Assembly: GCA_963854835.1 (NCBI GenBank)
Contig: OY978526.1
Span: forward strand, 27,021,073 to 27,085,072
Source of the DNA: Megamerina dolium
Lineage: Eukaryota > Arthropoda > Insecta > Diptera > Megamerinidae
DNA length: 64,000 bases
Direction: 5' to 3'
Shown here: positions 47,970-59,839 of the stretch, one piece after another
Layout of the letters: every line of letters starts with the position of its first letter
Position numbering within the stretch: position 1 is the first letter of the stretch
The notes under the pieces: model-generated
What the model saw: the letters and a program-made list of their open reading frames with translations, nothing else
Databases searched by the model: none
Told to the model about the DNA's origin: nothing
Translations under genes and position numbers: made by a program

Positions 47970-50015
47970 GGAAAAATTTGAACTTTGGTTTTTTGTTGTT
48001 TTTCGTCAAAGTGCGCAATATAATATTCAATTGGTAATTTAAAAAGATGGACGAACCATTAAAAAAACCTTACGTAGGTAGGTATAGATATCAAAAATAG
48101 CCAATTTAATCCATTATCATAAATACTTCAGATAAAACTGAGCAGATATTTCTAAAAACATATGTATTCTCAATGTTATTAGTAGAAATGTACATAAAAA
48201 TTTAACCCCTGACAAAAATATTATATTTGCGCGCTACGCGCTGAAAGAAGAGAGGTTGAATGAATGCTATTAAGTAAATTCATATGCCTACCATAAATGA
48301 AATCAACTATGTTACATATGTACGAGTTCGGTATATACACAAGTGTACATACAAAATAAAAGAACATAAGTATTCATTGCTCACTGATGCTGTTGATGTT
48401 GTGCATCAAAGTCATCAAAACTTATAAAAATGTCTCATAAATTCGAAGCAAGTATCACTTCAACTAATCTAATAATACCATAAATGAGTATGAAAGCATA
48501 CTTGTACCTAGAAGTAGTATACATGAGAATGTTGCATTATGAAAATGAAAGTACAATATACACAACATGTTGTTACTACATACGTATGTATACTGTAACG
48601 CATATCGAACGATGACTAAGCTCTGTAGGGCAAGTAAGAAAGTACATACCATCTATTCCGTGTGTAGAAAAAAATTGAGGCAAAAAATCACCCAAAAAGA
48701 AAATATTTGTAAATAAATAAAATCCCCATGCAAAAAATATTTGCCTGTCGATGTGGATGATGATGAAACAAATGATGTATATAAACACATACGAGTTTGT
48801 ATGTATATAAACACCCACTATAAACATCATCTCCTTCCATAGTAATTGTTTCACATCATATCACATTTACTTTTCTTTTATTGCAATTTGCGAGTGAATC
48901 TTTTTTTTTTTTTTTTCATTCCATCTTATTGGATGGAAAAGTGAAAGGGAACATTGCACAAAATTGTGCTGGTGTGCGATCAGAAGGGTGCGATGGAATG
49001 AGCGAAGAAACCCCTGCCATATCAACATCCTCGTCATCAACTGTCAGCAAATGTGTTTGAAGGAAAAGCAAAAGCAAAGACAAAAAAGAAATAGAAAACT
49101 ACTCATAATGAGTTGACAACAATAAACGAAATATATACAACGTCTAACAAATGGTAACAACAAAAGAAAAAAACCAAAATTATAATACGAATAATAAGAG
49201 CAATGACAAGTAACAACAACGACAACAATAATAATAGCTACAAATGCAACAATTCAACAGTCAATAATGATAAACATAAAACAGACAGACACACAGATAG
49301 ACAGATTGTATGGGCGGGAAGGCGTTATATTAAATATACTAAAGCCATCGACAGGACCTTCAATACTGATGGCGATGATGATAATAATGATGATGATTCT
49401 GATGCTGATGCTGACGCTGATGCCCAGTGGCGATGATGCTGATGTGCTATCATAATTCGCGCGTTAGTTCATTATTGCTGTATTCCTTCATTCAGCATTA
49501 ATTGCCAAAATTAAATTTATTTCATTCATTACTTGCACGGAAATGCCATGCAAAATGTCAAGTAATCAAGCACATCCTGTACGTCGTCATCTTTCGTTCA
49601 TAGAACGATACATAGAAGTTCGTTATTTTTGGCATTTAAATGACAGAGTCATCTTGTTGATGCGAGTATGATACTGCTTGTTCACTTTATTAAATGCATA
49701 AATAATTTTTTGGTCCCCATAATGTTAGTTAGATAGTCATAGATTGCTGTCAGTTGGATATCCGGAATTTTGTGGGAAGCATTAAACAAAAGTTCAATGA
49801 TTAAATGTTATATAGATGGTGATATGTATCGAAAACAAAAATGCTAAGGAAGTGAAACTCATTTGAGATCATAAACTCAGTCAGAGGTTGAGTTACTTCA
49901 CAGATGTAAATGTAATGTTTTACTTTACTTTCACATTGAGGTGGTAAGTCAAAAAATTATTTTATTAAACATTGCTGAAAGTTCTAATCAATTGGAGACC
50001 TTTTAGGGGAGCTTA
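47970..50015. other. Intergenic with low-complexity DNA
   Basis: Poly-T at 48902-48916. Asn/Asp-coding CAA/GAT-type repeats at 49205-49440 make two overlapping open frames that are composition artefacts. No gene recognised. Confidence 0.4.
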
Positions 50016-50020
50016 CCTAC

Positions 50021-50310
50021 TTACTTACTTACTTGTGTGGCCATTTCAACCGAAAATCGATTTAACATGCTTCGGCAACCAACACTTTCCTTCGCTAGCT
50101 GCCGCCAGTTAGAGATTCCAAACGCTGACAAGTTCTTCAGTACTTGGTCTTCCCACTGCAGGTTAAGTCTACCTCTTCCTCGTCGTCCACCAACCGATTC
50201 CGAATATAACACCTTCTTAGCCGGATCGCATTCTTCCATTTCCTCGGCATGACGTAGCCAGCGCAGCCGTTGAATTTTAAGTGGAAATTGTACAAGCGTC
50301 AGTGTCATAT
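50021..50310 (-). mobile_element. RTE/R1-like non-LTR 3' end, open frame
   Basis: A 95-codon minus-strand frame reads LRWLRHAEEMEECDPAKKVL then GGRRGRGRLNLQWEDQVLKN and NWRQLAKE, the conserved C-terminus following the reverse transcriptase (LRWLGHVxRM...RGRPxLRW...NWRxLA). The element 5' part is absent. (ACTT)n borders it at 50018-50033. Confidence 0.82.
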
Positions 50311-50319
50311 GTAAAGATC

Positions 50320-51110
50320 GGCATGATTGTAGAATTGTAGAGTGTGGTTTTCGTTTCTCGAGAGAGAGAGAGAGAGAGACCTGAACTTCTCTATTGCTTG
50401 CTTAGCCCAAAGTAGCGCCTCTTAGCAAGATTGATCCTTCGCAATATCTCCAGGCTGACGTTATTACTGGTGTTAATGACTACTTACTTACTTACTTATC
50501 TAGAAAATGTAATTTTTTATAAACTTCGTTCACTAGACTTCCAGGATTCTTGTAGATAAGTGAAATATATAACCCACTCCAATTAATTTTGCTACTCCAC
50601 ATTTTTCCTACATGGATTATACAATAAAATACAATAAATGAGGCCTAAGAATCGCCACAAGAGCAGTGAAAGGTATTACCGAACCGCATTAATTATTCTG
50701 CACCAAAATTTCTCACAGACATATTTACACCTACTACATATGGTTCTTCGTCCGATAGTTCTTCGAGTCAGTTAAAGAAAGCCACCCCAATGTTGTACTT
50801 GTAGAAAAGGTGTTTCACCGCAACTTCTGTAGTAGACCTTTTGGCGCCCCATCCCTGTCTCCCTATCAGGCAGTCATTAAACTCATAAGATCAGATTTAT
50901 TAGGCAAAATAGGCCAATGTCCCGTAAGTCTTCATGCAATAGCTCGGAATTATTCTATACCAAGTAATAGTTCCCCGATTCAGTTCGGATAACATACTTT
51001 GAGATTATCGTCATCAAGTGGTCGAATTCGAGCTTATGTTCGTTTGACCCTTCGCTGAGGTCTTCAATGTTGCATTTTAGTATAAGAATGTATGCCCCAT
51101 ATTGTTCTCT
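50320..51110. other. Intergenic DNA with GA microsatellite
   Basis: (GA)n at 50360-50379, then decayed sequence, possibly more non-LTR 3' region (50400-50500). No gene recognised. Confidence 0.4.
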
Positions 51111-51117
51111 GCGACTT

Positions 51118-51362
51118 CTGGGACATCAACCTTATTATCTAAAAGATTTTTCTTTCGAACCGTACTCACCTGTCCTATACTTACCTGTTAGCAGATTTCA
51201 AAAAGATTTCTGTAACAAAGCGCTCCATGTTAGGAGAGTTGTACCGTTCGGAACTGGGTAATATGAGAAGTTCCTTACGAATACCGTCCAGAATTTAACA
51301 CGCACAACAGCATTGGAAGTGAAGTTCGGTCAGAAGGCTTTTTGGTGCCTCTAAGTACCACA
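51118..51362 (+). mobile_element. 5'-truncated SINE copy
   Basis: Starts at GGGACATCAACC; the body shows AAGATTTTTCTTTCGAACCG, then CACCTGTCCTATACTTACC, AAAGATTTCTGTAACAAAGC, TGTACCGTTCGGAAC, AATTTAACACGCACAACAGC and a tail GGCTTTTTGGTGCCTCTAAG. The tRNA-like head is missing. Confidence 0.78.
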
Positions 51363-54235
51363 TAAAAAACGAACGACGCAATGCAAGAACAAATTACAAA
51401 GGCTTTCTGGCAGACTCCATGAACAATTGTAACACACACTGTCAACACCGGTGAGTGTTAAATTTGGAATTGGGACTATCAACCCTGATAAAAGTACAAT
51501 TTCTCCAGGTTGGGTTCTCCAGAAGGGTTTGTAGAGGCCCAAAGGCGCAAATAACCTTCTGACTGAGTATCATTGGTTTAGTGGAGAGAACAATGGAGAT
51601 CCTAAACGATACTAGTAATGTTGAATATGGAAAAAATCATATTTTTAAAAGAAACCTATGTAACTTTGCTAAGAAGATCAAATTCAAAATTTTGTTCCTG
51701 CTTAAATTTGATTCATTTCGCATTTTCAGAAAAATTATATAACAAACTGTAGTCAACGTAACTCATTCCATACTCATATATACCCCTACGCTATTTAATC
51801 TTTCTACTTATGTATTACTTACTTCATTGTTTACTAATCAAAATGAATCCGTACAAGATGCGCATGTACGTGTATATGAATTTTCAATCAAATTCTCGTT
51901 TTTCATGTTTGTTGCACAATAGCAAAAGGAAGTTGAAAGAATTTCTATGTGTATAGAATGTTTATATTGTATAATTTTTGTTTTCTATGGACCTGTACAT
52001 ATACATAGTGACATTATTAATAAGTATGTAAGATACACATAGCAATAAGTACGATGACCAATAGATATATGTAAGCCAAAGAAATAAAAAATAGAAATCA
52101 AATAGAATAGTACACGGCCCATCGAACGAACAATTTGCCAAGGACAATGACAAGATGAAGCAAACATATTATTGAACTATTAATGTTAACAAAAGCTACA
52201 TGCTGTTTCTAAATTGGAATTTTTTCCTCAAATATTATACGGTTTCCTCTGCGATGGACAACAAGTATGACCATTGTTAAGGATAATTTGCTATTAAAGG
52301 GGACTTTTTTGGCATTGCGAAATATACATACAAACAACAAATATGCTAGTAGTAGCGTTAAGAAAAATTGTTTGCCACATCCAATATAACACTTGGTGAA
52401 CTTTAATTCAAAATTATAACAATCATTGAAATATCCTTTTGATTTGTTCCTATACTACATAACATACATGTTGCTACACATTTATATTGTGTATACAATT
52501 AATTGTCAACATGTGTCTGTGCTGCCTGTGTAAGGTTATCATGAAATCGGTAGCAGACAGAGAGTCGATGACAATGGTTGATGTGCGTGCTCATTATCAT
52601 TTGTCCACCACTCACCCATTCACCCACCTCATATTCATATTGTATGAATGTATGTGTATGCAGTTATATTTTTAAAGAAAATGATTCATATCCTGTGTAA
52701 ATCTTTCTTGGTTGACCACTTCAATATGTCAAACAAAATCAAACACAAATTGTCCTGGAAATTATATGTTACCAAAATTGAAACGGAAAAAGTAAATAAT
52801 TTTCGAACAGAAGATTTATTGTGCAAAATTACAGTAGTTGTTATTTGTTTTGTGTGGAAATGCCACTATGCGGTCAAAATAAATAAAAACATTGTGATGA
52901 ATGTTCTACGTACAACTGCCGACGTCGTCATAGTTATGGTTTTGATAGATTTTCCTTTTTCTACATTGCGGAAATTGCTTTGAAGTGTGTTTTTTATTAA
53001 ATTAAATATATATAAGTGCATATGTGTCTATATGAGAATGTGTGAAGGATATACATATAAAGCTGTTGTGAAATAAGTGATTTTGGTTTTACCCAAATTA
53101 TTAATGGAAGGTGTATGTTTTTCATTTTTTTTATGTTTTCGATTTAGCTTATAAGCAAATATTTTTAATAAAATTCTTCAAATAGTTATATGCTGACGTT
53201 AGTTTGACAAATTTGTTATTTATTTACAAAAATTGTACACAAAAATACAAATTCTTCGAGATATGTTTACCTAGACGAGAGTTAGATAATATTTATTTGA
53301 TCGGCATTATATTTGTTTATCGCACGAGCTAAGACTTTCAATGTTTTCGATTACGTTAATTGAAGATATGTATGTATGCAAGTGGCAAAGAAATATTTGT
53401 TTTTATGTTAAAACACTTGTCTAGGGGGAATTACAAGTGATATTCGTCTGATATTTGTATCAGAAAGTATGATAGTGATTTACAACCCTTGTGGAAATTT
53501 ATTGTACTATTTTGGTTGTACCGTAATTTAACCAGTTGAGTACCTCCAACTGTAAATATCCGTTATACCGCCCATCAAATGTTGTACAGTAACGAAAATG
53601 AACACAAAGCGTACTCTTCTATCTGTGTATGATGTTTCATCCCTTTCTTACACGTTACACAAGTTATAAGACAGATTGCATTGCATTGCATTGAAGATGA
53701 TATTATCCTCGTGTACTGCTATCTGTCAAACGATACCATACTAAATATCTCACTGATTCATAGGTTAATCTTTATTTGACAGTCAATTATATCATAGGTG
53801 TTCATGTTTTGCATTAAAACGGAAGTAAAGTTAGGCGAAGAAATAAAATTTTTTGTTAGTAACTGTCCATGCGGACATTTCACCATCTATGACTTCCATG
53901 TGAAATTTCAACTCAAACGTGATCGATCATGCATCTATTTTTAAGGAGGAGCGGCCATGGTGCGCTACAGATATGGTTAACGAAGATTTTTTTCGAATTC
54001 GAAAGAAATTTAGTTTTTGCAGAAAACAAAAAACAATCACGGGGCAGTATTAGACCAATTTGATAAAAAATTGAAGGAAACTTGGATAAAAAAGTGCCGT
54101 TTCGTCGCCCAGTGAAGTAATAAAGTCTCTGGGAAAAGTATGGTATATATGCCTTAAAGGAGGCCTGGTAAAATTAATACAAGCCACACGGAAAATGTGA
54201 TAAAAGTCCGTCTTATGATATAAACATTTCATATA
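51363..54235. other. Intergenic AT-rich DNA
   Basis: 51400-51560 may contain another rearranged SINE fragment. Open frames at 52648-52983 and elsewhere lack support. No gene recognised. Confidence 0.35.
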
Positions 54236-54237
54236 TC

Positions 54238-54868
54238 AGGTGCAGTAAAAAGAAATCTATTATTTTTCCAATAGATGGCTTTAGTAATCTGTATCTCGCG
54301 TACCTGTATGTAGCACGCGTCAAAGATGGACACCAGTAAAGAGAAAATATGACATATTTTATATATGTTGAAACCGCAAGCCAGACGTCTGAAAATGTGA
54401 ATAGTGTTTATGGTCCTGATACTGTAACAGCCAATCACGTGCAATTTTGGTTTCGTCGAACCCGTTCGGGTAATTTTGATGACAAAGATGCATCAAGCTC
54501 TGGAAGGCCAATTTTCGAAAATACCGATAAAATAATGGAAATCGTCGAGTCTGACCGTCATGTAACCGTCATGATAGTGACTGGCCAGAAGCTCCGGGAG
54601 CTTCCTCCACCTTATAGTCCGGACCTGGCATCAAGTGATTACTATCTGTTCTTGTCTATGGCGAATGATTTTATTGGTGAAAAATTCGATTCAAGAGAAA
54701 GAAGCTTGTGAAAATCGACTGTCCCAATTTCTATAAGTGTGGCATTATGAAATTACCTTCAAAATGGCAACAAGTTATCGAACAAAACAGTGCATATTTG
54801 ATCTAAATCGGATAATTCTAACTATGTATGCTAAATAAAACCTTCAATTTAATGCAAAAATAATGGAT
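54238..54868 (+). mobile_element. Internally deleted mariner element
   Basis: Terminal sequences AAATCTATTATTTTTCCAATAG (about 54254) and, reversed, AAATCCATTATTTTTGCATTAA (about 54868) look like inverted ends. The interior 54349-54711 is one open frame that joins the N-terminal helix-turn-helix half (VQFWFRRTRSGNFDDKD then SGRPIFENTDK) directly to the C-terminal half (PPYSPDLASSDYYLFLSMAN). The catalytic middle is missing. A further in-phase piece, IMKLPSKWQQVIEQNSAYL, follows after a frameshift. Confidence 0.83.
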
Positions 54869-54869
54869 T

Positions 54870-55140
54870 TCGGGTAAAACGCATTTCGTTCCTGATCTCA
54901 TTAATTCATTCGAAAATGCACTAAAAATTCATTATAATACCCAGAATTACCTCAGGATATTGAAATTTATCGCCGATAACGCATACATTTTTCGTCTTCA
55001 ACATTTTTCGTGAACATTGTTAAACTAATTTTGAACACTTTCGATGTACTGCTATACAAAATTGACGTTTTCACTTAAAATTTACTCCCACTGCTCCATA
55101 GAGTAGTGAAGTGTATGACTAAAATGTATAACCGAAATGT
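54870..55140. other. Intergenic, possible dispersed repeat module
   Basis: 55020-55100 resembles the CTACAAAATTGA module at 13.2-13.8 kb. No gene. Confidence 0.3.
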
Positions 55141-55200
55141 ATAAGCTCGGCCAAAGAGCCCTTAGGGGCTTAAAAGTGCCACATATCTATGTATGTATGT
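55141..55200 (+). mobile_element. SINE 3' tail fragment
   Basis: AAGCTCGGCCAAAGAGCCCT then AGGGGCTT...TGCCACATA, the SINE end, followed by a TATG/TGTA simple repeat tail. Confidence 0.7.
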
Positions 55201-55722
55201 GTATAATTACAAATAAATCTGAGAATGATTTTGCGTAGAAATGGACTGATCTGAAATAGGACTGGCTAAATGGTCAGTTCGTATGTCAAAGATGCCAATG
55301 AAACAATGAGAAGGTCCAGAAGTAAATCTGGAATAAAATTTTATGCTAGTACATACGAAATTATCCAATTAGTGTAATTATTTTTCTCCTTTAGCTAAAT
55401 CTTTTTAAATGTGATTTGCACAAAAGGCAAATTGCATCTCTTTAACTATCATACAATGGATGTCATAGTGCTCAAAAATCGATTGAATTACTCTATACTA
55501 TATTTACTTATTTCCTTACAAACCATGCACAGTTAAGAGTAAATAAGTGCATATGTGAACTATTCAACCAATTGATGCCATTATCTGATATTTATTGAAT
55601 ATTTATACTATTTTTTGCAGCAAAAAATAAATAACAATTTTTTATTTGTAATAAAGAATATCAAATGATTTCCCATCTACTTAGCACTATAATACATATC
55701 ATACGAGTACGATATATCGTAT

Positions 55723-55977
55723 GTGTTCACGTTACACAACATGTGTGCTTATTGCAATGAACCCTTTTCGATAGATTTTAATAATTTAAGTAATGCAAAA
55801 CTACGTTATAAACAGTCAATAACAATTTCCAATAATAGCAACAACAACAACAACATACAATTCGATGAGAAATTATTCAACAGACGCAGCAAATCGTTGC
55901 AAATTACCAAACATAAAAATTTATCACCTAATATCGGAAATGGATTTCATCGAGTTCAAGTCATACGATATGTATGA
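55723..55977 (+). CDS. Possible coding exon, unknown product
   Basis: An 84-codon frame with ordinary codon use reads CAYCNEPFSIDFNNLS, an Asn-run (NNSNNNNN) and then DEKLFNRRSKSLQITKHKN and HRVQVIRYV. A donor-like GTATGAG lies at its 3' end (55970) and an acceptor-like TTTTTTGCAG at 55620. It could be an internal exon of a larger gene, but no partner exon was found. The Asn-run and lack of a domain keep confidence low. Confidence 0.25.
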   Translation: MFTLHNMCAYCNEPFSIDFNNLSNAKLRYKQSITISNNSNNNNNIQFDEKLFNRRSKSLQITKHKNLSPNIGNGFHRVQVIRYV

Positions 55978-55979
55978 GA

Positions 55980-57070
55980 ATGAGCAATGGAGCAATTGCT
56001 TGTGGACATGTTGAATGTCAATAAGAAATAGTTGTTGTAATACAGCTTATATTCTATTCACCAAGGGACAGTTGAAGTGATGATGTCAAACATTTGATGT
56101 GTCTCAGACACATCATAAAAAAAGGGGTGTCAACGTGATATTTTCCTTCTGCCTGCGTTTGGTATTGTCATCAAAATTGTAATAATAATTTCATTATTAT
56201 TGAATGAAAGTGACCATGGAATTATTGAGTATTTGAGATTTTTTTTCTCGTAATGAGAATGTTTGTCCTTTACCAGTAACAACAAACTGTACATATTTTG
56301 AATGATCATCAGTATTAAAGTGTTGTTATAGAGAATTATTATTATTATTATTATGATTATTAGATGTATGTATAATTTTCTAGATATTCTCAATATTAAT
56401 GGCATTTGTTTGTTAAATATAGAATTTGCGTATAAATGGAAATTAATATCGAGCATTAATAGAAAATTGCATCAGGGACTGTAAACATAAGAAAGTCTTG
56501 TAGTCATAATGACTACAAGAAAGCTGTGGACAGTTTTTGATCGTCGCCATTTTGTCTCTGACAGAAAACTACAACTGAAACTGAACAGAAAGGCAAATTG
56601 CAATTTAATATTAAGTAATATACGTTAAAAAACAAAAAGGGAAATATGATTGCAAAAATATGCGGAAAATATGACCAAGTAATAACGTTTCATACAACCC
56701 ACATGAAGTTATTTTCGTTAAGTAGCCTAATGATATTTTCTTTGTGCTTCCGTTCGTAGAAAATTACATACTGTATACAACTAATCATTACTCAGAACCA
56801 CGATCTATATCGAAATACCCATGTCTGTCTATCTTTTCTAATGATGGCTGATGTAATTGTGGGGCTATCGAGCCGAAAATTGGTACACATGATTATTTTT
56901 ATCAACAAACAGATGAGTTCGTAAATAATCAAGCTAAGATAAAAACAACAACGTTTACTTCCCATACGAAAGAATGTTATTGAATGTATGTTTTCACACA
57001 TTACGTGCGAAATTATCGAAATCATTCAAACTAAAACTTTGTATGTAAAAGAGTCGACACTTTTTCGTCA
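55980..57070. other. Intergenic AT-rich DNA
   Basis: (ATT)n at 56337-56353. No gene recognised. Confidence 0.4.
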
Positions 57071-57079
57071 AGCAAGGTG

Positions 57080-57815
57080 AAGAACAGTCTGAACTCTACG
57101 AAAGTTCAGCCGGTGTACCTCAAGGCAGCGTCATGAATCCCAGCTTCACACATACGATTTACCAGCCTCTGAAGGATCCATCGTTGGCACTTTTGCAGAC
57201 GACATTGCTGTCTTCGTAATGGCTCCAAAAAGGTTTAGACAAGATTACTTATTACTCAAACCAAGTCTGTCCAGTTTACGTTCACACTTAAACGTTGCAC
57301 CTGCCCACCCGTAAAACTTAATGATGTAAATATTTCGCAATGTAACGAAACTAAATACCTCGGAATGCACTTCAATAGCAAACCAAACGTAAGGCGCTAG
57401 GCATCAAACTTAGAAATTTGCACTGATTGCCAAATCGAAATTCCCAAGTGTCGCTCGAGAGTAAACTCTTACTCTACTCAGCTGTCCCAAAAACCAGTAT
57501 GGACATATGACATACAGCCATGGGGTACTGCGGCAACCTCCAATGTCGAAATTCTCCAAAGATTTCAATCTAAAACCCTATGTATGATTCCAAACGTCTC
57601 ATATTATGTCACAAACAACCAAATTCATCGTGACTTGAAAGTTCCAACGGTTGCTGAAATAATCAAAAATCATGCCAAATCACACAATCAAAGACTTCAA
57701 ACTCACTAACATCGGATCTCACTTCCAACTCTATCAAATGTATCCGACTGAAGAGAAAATCAACAACAAGTCTCATTTCCTAATAGTTGAAGAATAATAA
57801 ATGACTGCACCACTT
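57080..57815 (+). mobile_element. Jockey-like non-LTR reverse transcriptase relic
   Basis: SSAGVPQGSVMNPSFTHTIY near 57105-57160, then KYLGMHFNSKPN near 57350, then RGTAATSNVEILQRFQSKTL and CMIPNVSYYVTNNQIHRDLK (57530-57640), VPTVAEIIKNHAKSHNQRLQ. The order is the C-terminal half of a jockey-type reverse transcriptase plus thumb. Several frameshifts. The 3' end (CACTTGGTGTAGTCCATATGTG) resembles that at 12640. Confidence 0.8.
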
Positions 57816-58179
57816 GGTGTAGTCCATATGTGATTCATATTCTAATGTTTATTTCTACTTTAAGTAAATAAGTATTCCTGAATGTTATGAAAACTGATTG
57901 CAATAAAAAAAAAATTTAAAAGGATGACATGTATAATGTAAATGAAATATATAAGAAATGCTTAAGGAAGAGCTCCTACTTTGCACAGAAATTTATGCTT
58001 CCCTCGTTTTTGGTCCCTAAAGTCGGAAAGTTACCTTTTACGATTCATCATTATATGCAGGTACATAAATGTATGGAAAATGCTTGGGAATTGATCGAAA
58101 TAATCTTTCAACAAAATGTAGTTTAATCATAATTAAACTTCTGTCTGAAGATCTCAATGTTATAAAACCTTATAGAAGT

Positions 58180-58445
58180 CGATTTTCTTAAAAAAAAAAG
58201 ATTTTTTGGACTTACATGCATTATAAGATTGCACCCCACATTTCGTTATCGATTAAATATTACTTAAATGGGATTGAAGTCCGCGGAAAAGGTGATAATC
58301 GCAAGATGCAATATCCGGAGAGTATGGCGGATGCGGCATTAGCTTCCATCCGAGCTCAGCTTGCCTAAGGTCTGTCTTGCGGTATGCGATCTTGCGTTGT
58401 CGTGGTTGTCTACGCCAGACTATCACGCGCACTGTCTGGTGCCAC
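58180..58445 (-). mobile_element. Mariner C-terminal fragment, minus strand
   Basis: From 58420 down the minus strand reads HDNARSHTARQTLGKL (the catalytic QDNARPH region), then residues matching PHPPYSPD and APSDYHLF in other frames, then a tail toward 58180. Short and frameshifted. Confidence 0.65.
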
Positions 58446-59003
58446 CTTTATAGAAGGTGAATGCAACTCTGACTTGATCAGTCAGCATTCGATTCGTTAT
58501 TCTTGTTCTTTTTTTTTTTTCTACTCATATAATTTTTCCCGACACGAACAGTGCGCTCATTTTTTGTTCCTTTTATATCTCGAGTTTTTGTATATGATTG
58601 TACAATTAAGATTATCTATGTCGGACATACTTAATTATGCTTAATAATAAATAGGTGCCTTTTATATATATATATATCCCGAGGATTTTTGTAATCAATA
58701 GTATACATATTTATTTGTACTAAATAAAATACAACAAACAAAAAACAATTAGTTTGTGACTTATGTGCTGTTCTCTTTCGTTTCAATACGGAATTTCTTC
58801 CGATAACGAAAATGATGAAATTCATTAGAATTGGATAAAAACATATATTTCGAACAATGGTATTGGCCACAAACGAAAGGCTTAACCATGTAAAAGGTTG
58901 ATAAAAGGTGTGCTGATGCAAATACAACAGCAACAGCAAGTAGCAGCAGCACCACCATATCATCAACCGTAACAACAACAACAACAATTAACCATCAGAA
59001 CAA
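58446..59003. other. Intergenic, with CAA/CAG-rich stretch
   Basis: (TA)n at 58664-58676 and CAACAG/CAA runs at 58921-58990. The latter could be a 5' UTR of the candidate exon at 59004. Confidence 0.35.
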
Positions 59004-59152
59004 ATGGAGGAAAATCAGCAGCAACGGCCACAACAACAGCAAGATTTGTCGTCAAGTAACGATAGCAATAGTTTGAGAATGTACAAGATGAAGGCGAAAA
59101 GTGACGCTACCAGCAAAACATCAACAACAGCGAAAACATCGCATACAAGTAG
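59004..59152 (+). CDS. Possible first coding exon, Gln/Ser-rich
   Basis: An ATG in a good fly context (GAACAAATGG) starts MEENQQQRPQQQQDLSSSND then RMYKMKAKSDATSKTSTTAK and TSHTS. A potential donor (AAGTAGTTT) is at about 59150. Gln-rich starts are common in fly regulators. No downstream exon could be linked, and CAA/CAG microsatellite DNA is an alternative explanation. Confidence 0.3.
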
Positions 59153-59329
59153 TTTTTTAACTGTTATTATTTATTATTCTATTATTTAAAAATGATTTAA
59201 CTTAAATAACTTTAATTTTGTTAAGAAGCAAGAAGCTGCAAGTGCTTCATTCAGTTTGGATAGTTGATGGCAATAATAATCAACTGGTTTGGTTCCAGCA
59301 AATCAAAATAAATGATACCGACCATATCC

Positions 59330-59835
59330 CACTAACAGAAGGCCATCTCTAGGGGTTGGTTCTGATGTTTCATCATTATCTAACCTCTGGTGTTTGCGAA
59401 CAGGATTATTGTAAAGGACTCATTTTTCATCCCCATTAACAATACGGTTCAAAAAACTCTCATTTTCAAGCCGCTGCATCAGCTGAGAACACACATTCAC
59501 CCTCTGTTGAAGGTTTGCGCCAGAATGTTTATGCGTAACCCATTTTCCACAGCTTTGGAACCTTGCTCAATTGAACCAGGTGCCTGTAAACTGTTTCATA
59601 TGATGAATTTAACCGTCCAGCCATCATATCGACTGTCAAACTTGGATCAGCTTCCACGAGTTCCAGCAAGGCGTCGGAGTTAAAGACCTTAGGATGTCCA
59701 CAACATGGGGCATCCTCAACGTCACAATCACCACTTCGGAATTTGGAAAACCACTTTTGCGCAGTCCTTACACTCACGGTATTCTCCACATGAGTTGCGT
59801 TTATTTCTGCAGCAGCAGTTGTTGCATTTTTCCAC
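59330..59835 (-). mobile_element. Mariner transposase fragment, minus strand
   Basis: The frame 59789-59529 reads VSVRTAQKWFSKFRSGDCDV then EDAPCCGHPKVFNSDALLEL and VEADPSLTVDMMAGRLNSSY (N-terminal helix-turn-helix of mariner). Further down, other frames retain FFEPYC and a GDEKW-like remnant and VYFILICWNQT. The catalytic half is frameshifted and stopped. Confidence 0.85.
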
Positions 59836-59839
59836 TTTT

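Noticed and set aside
49203..49440. Asn/Asp-rich open frames
   Set aside because: Produced by CAA/AAC and GAT microsatellite DNA in two frames at once; no flanking gene structure.
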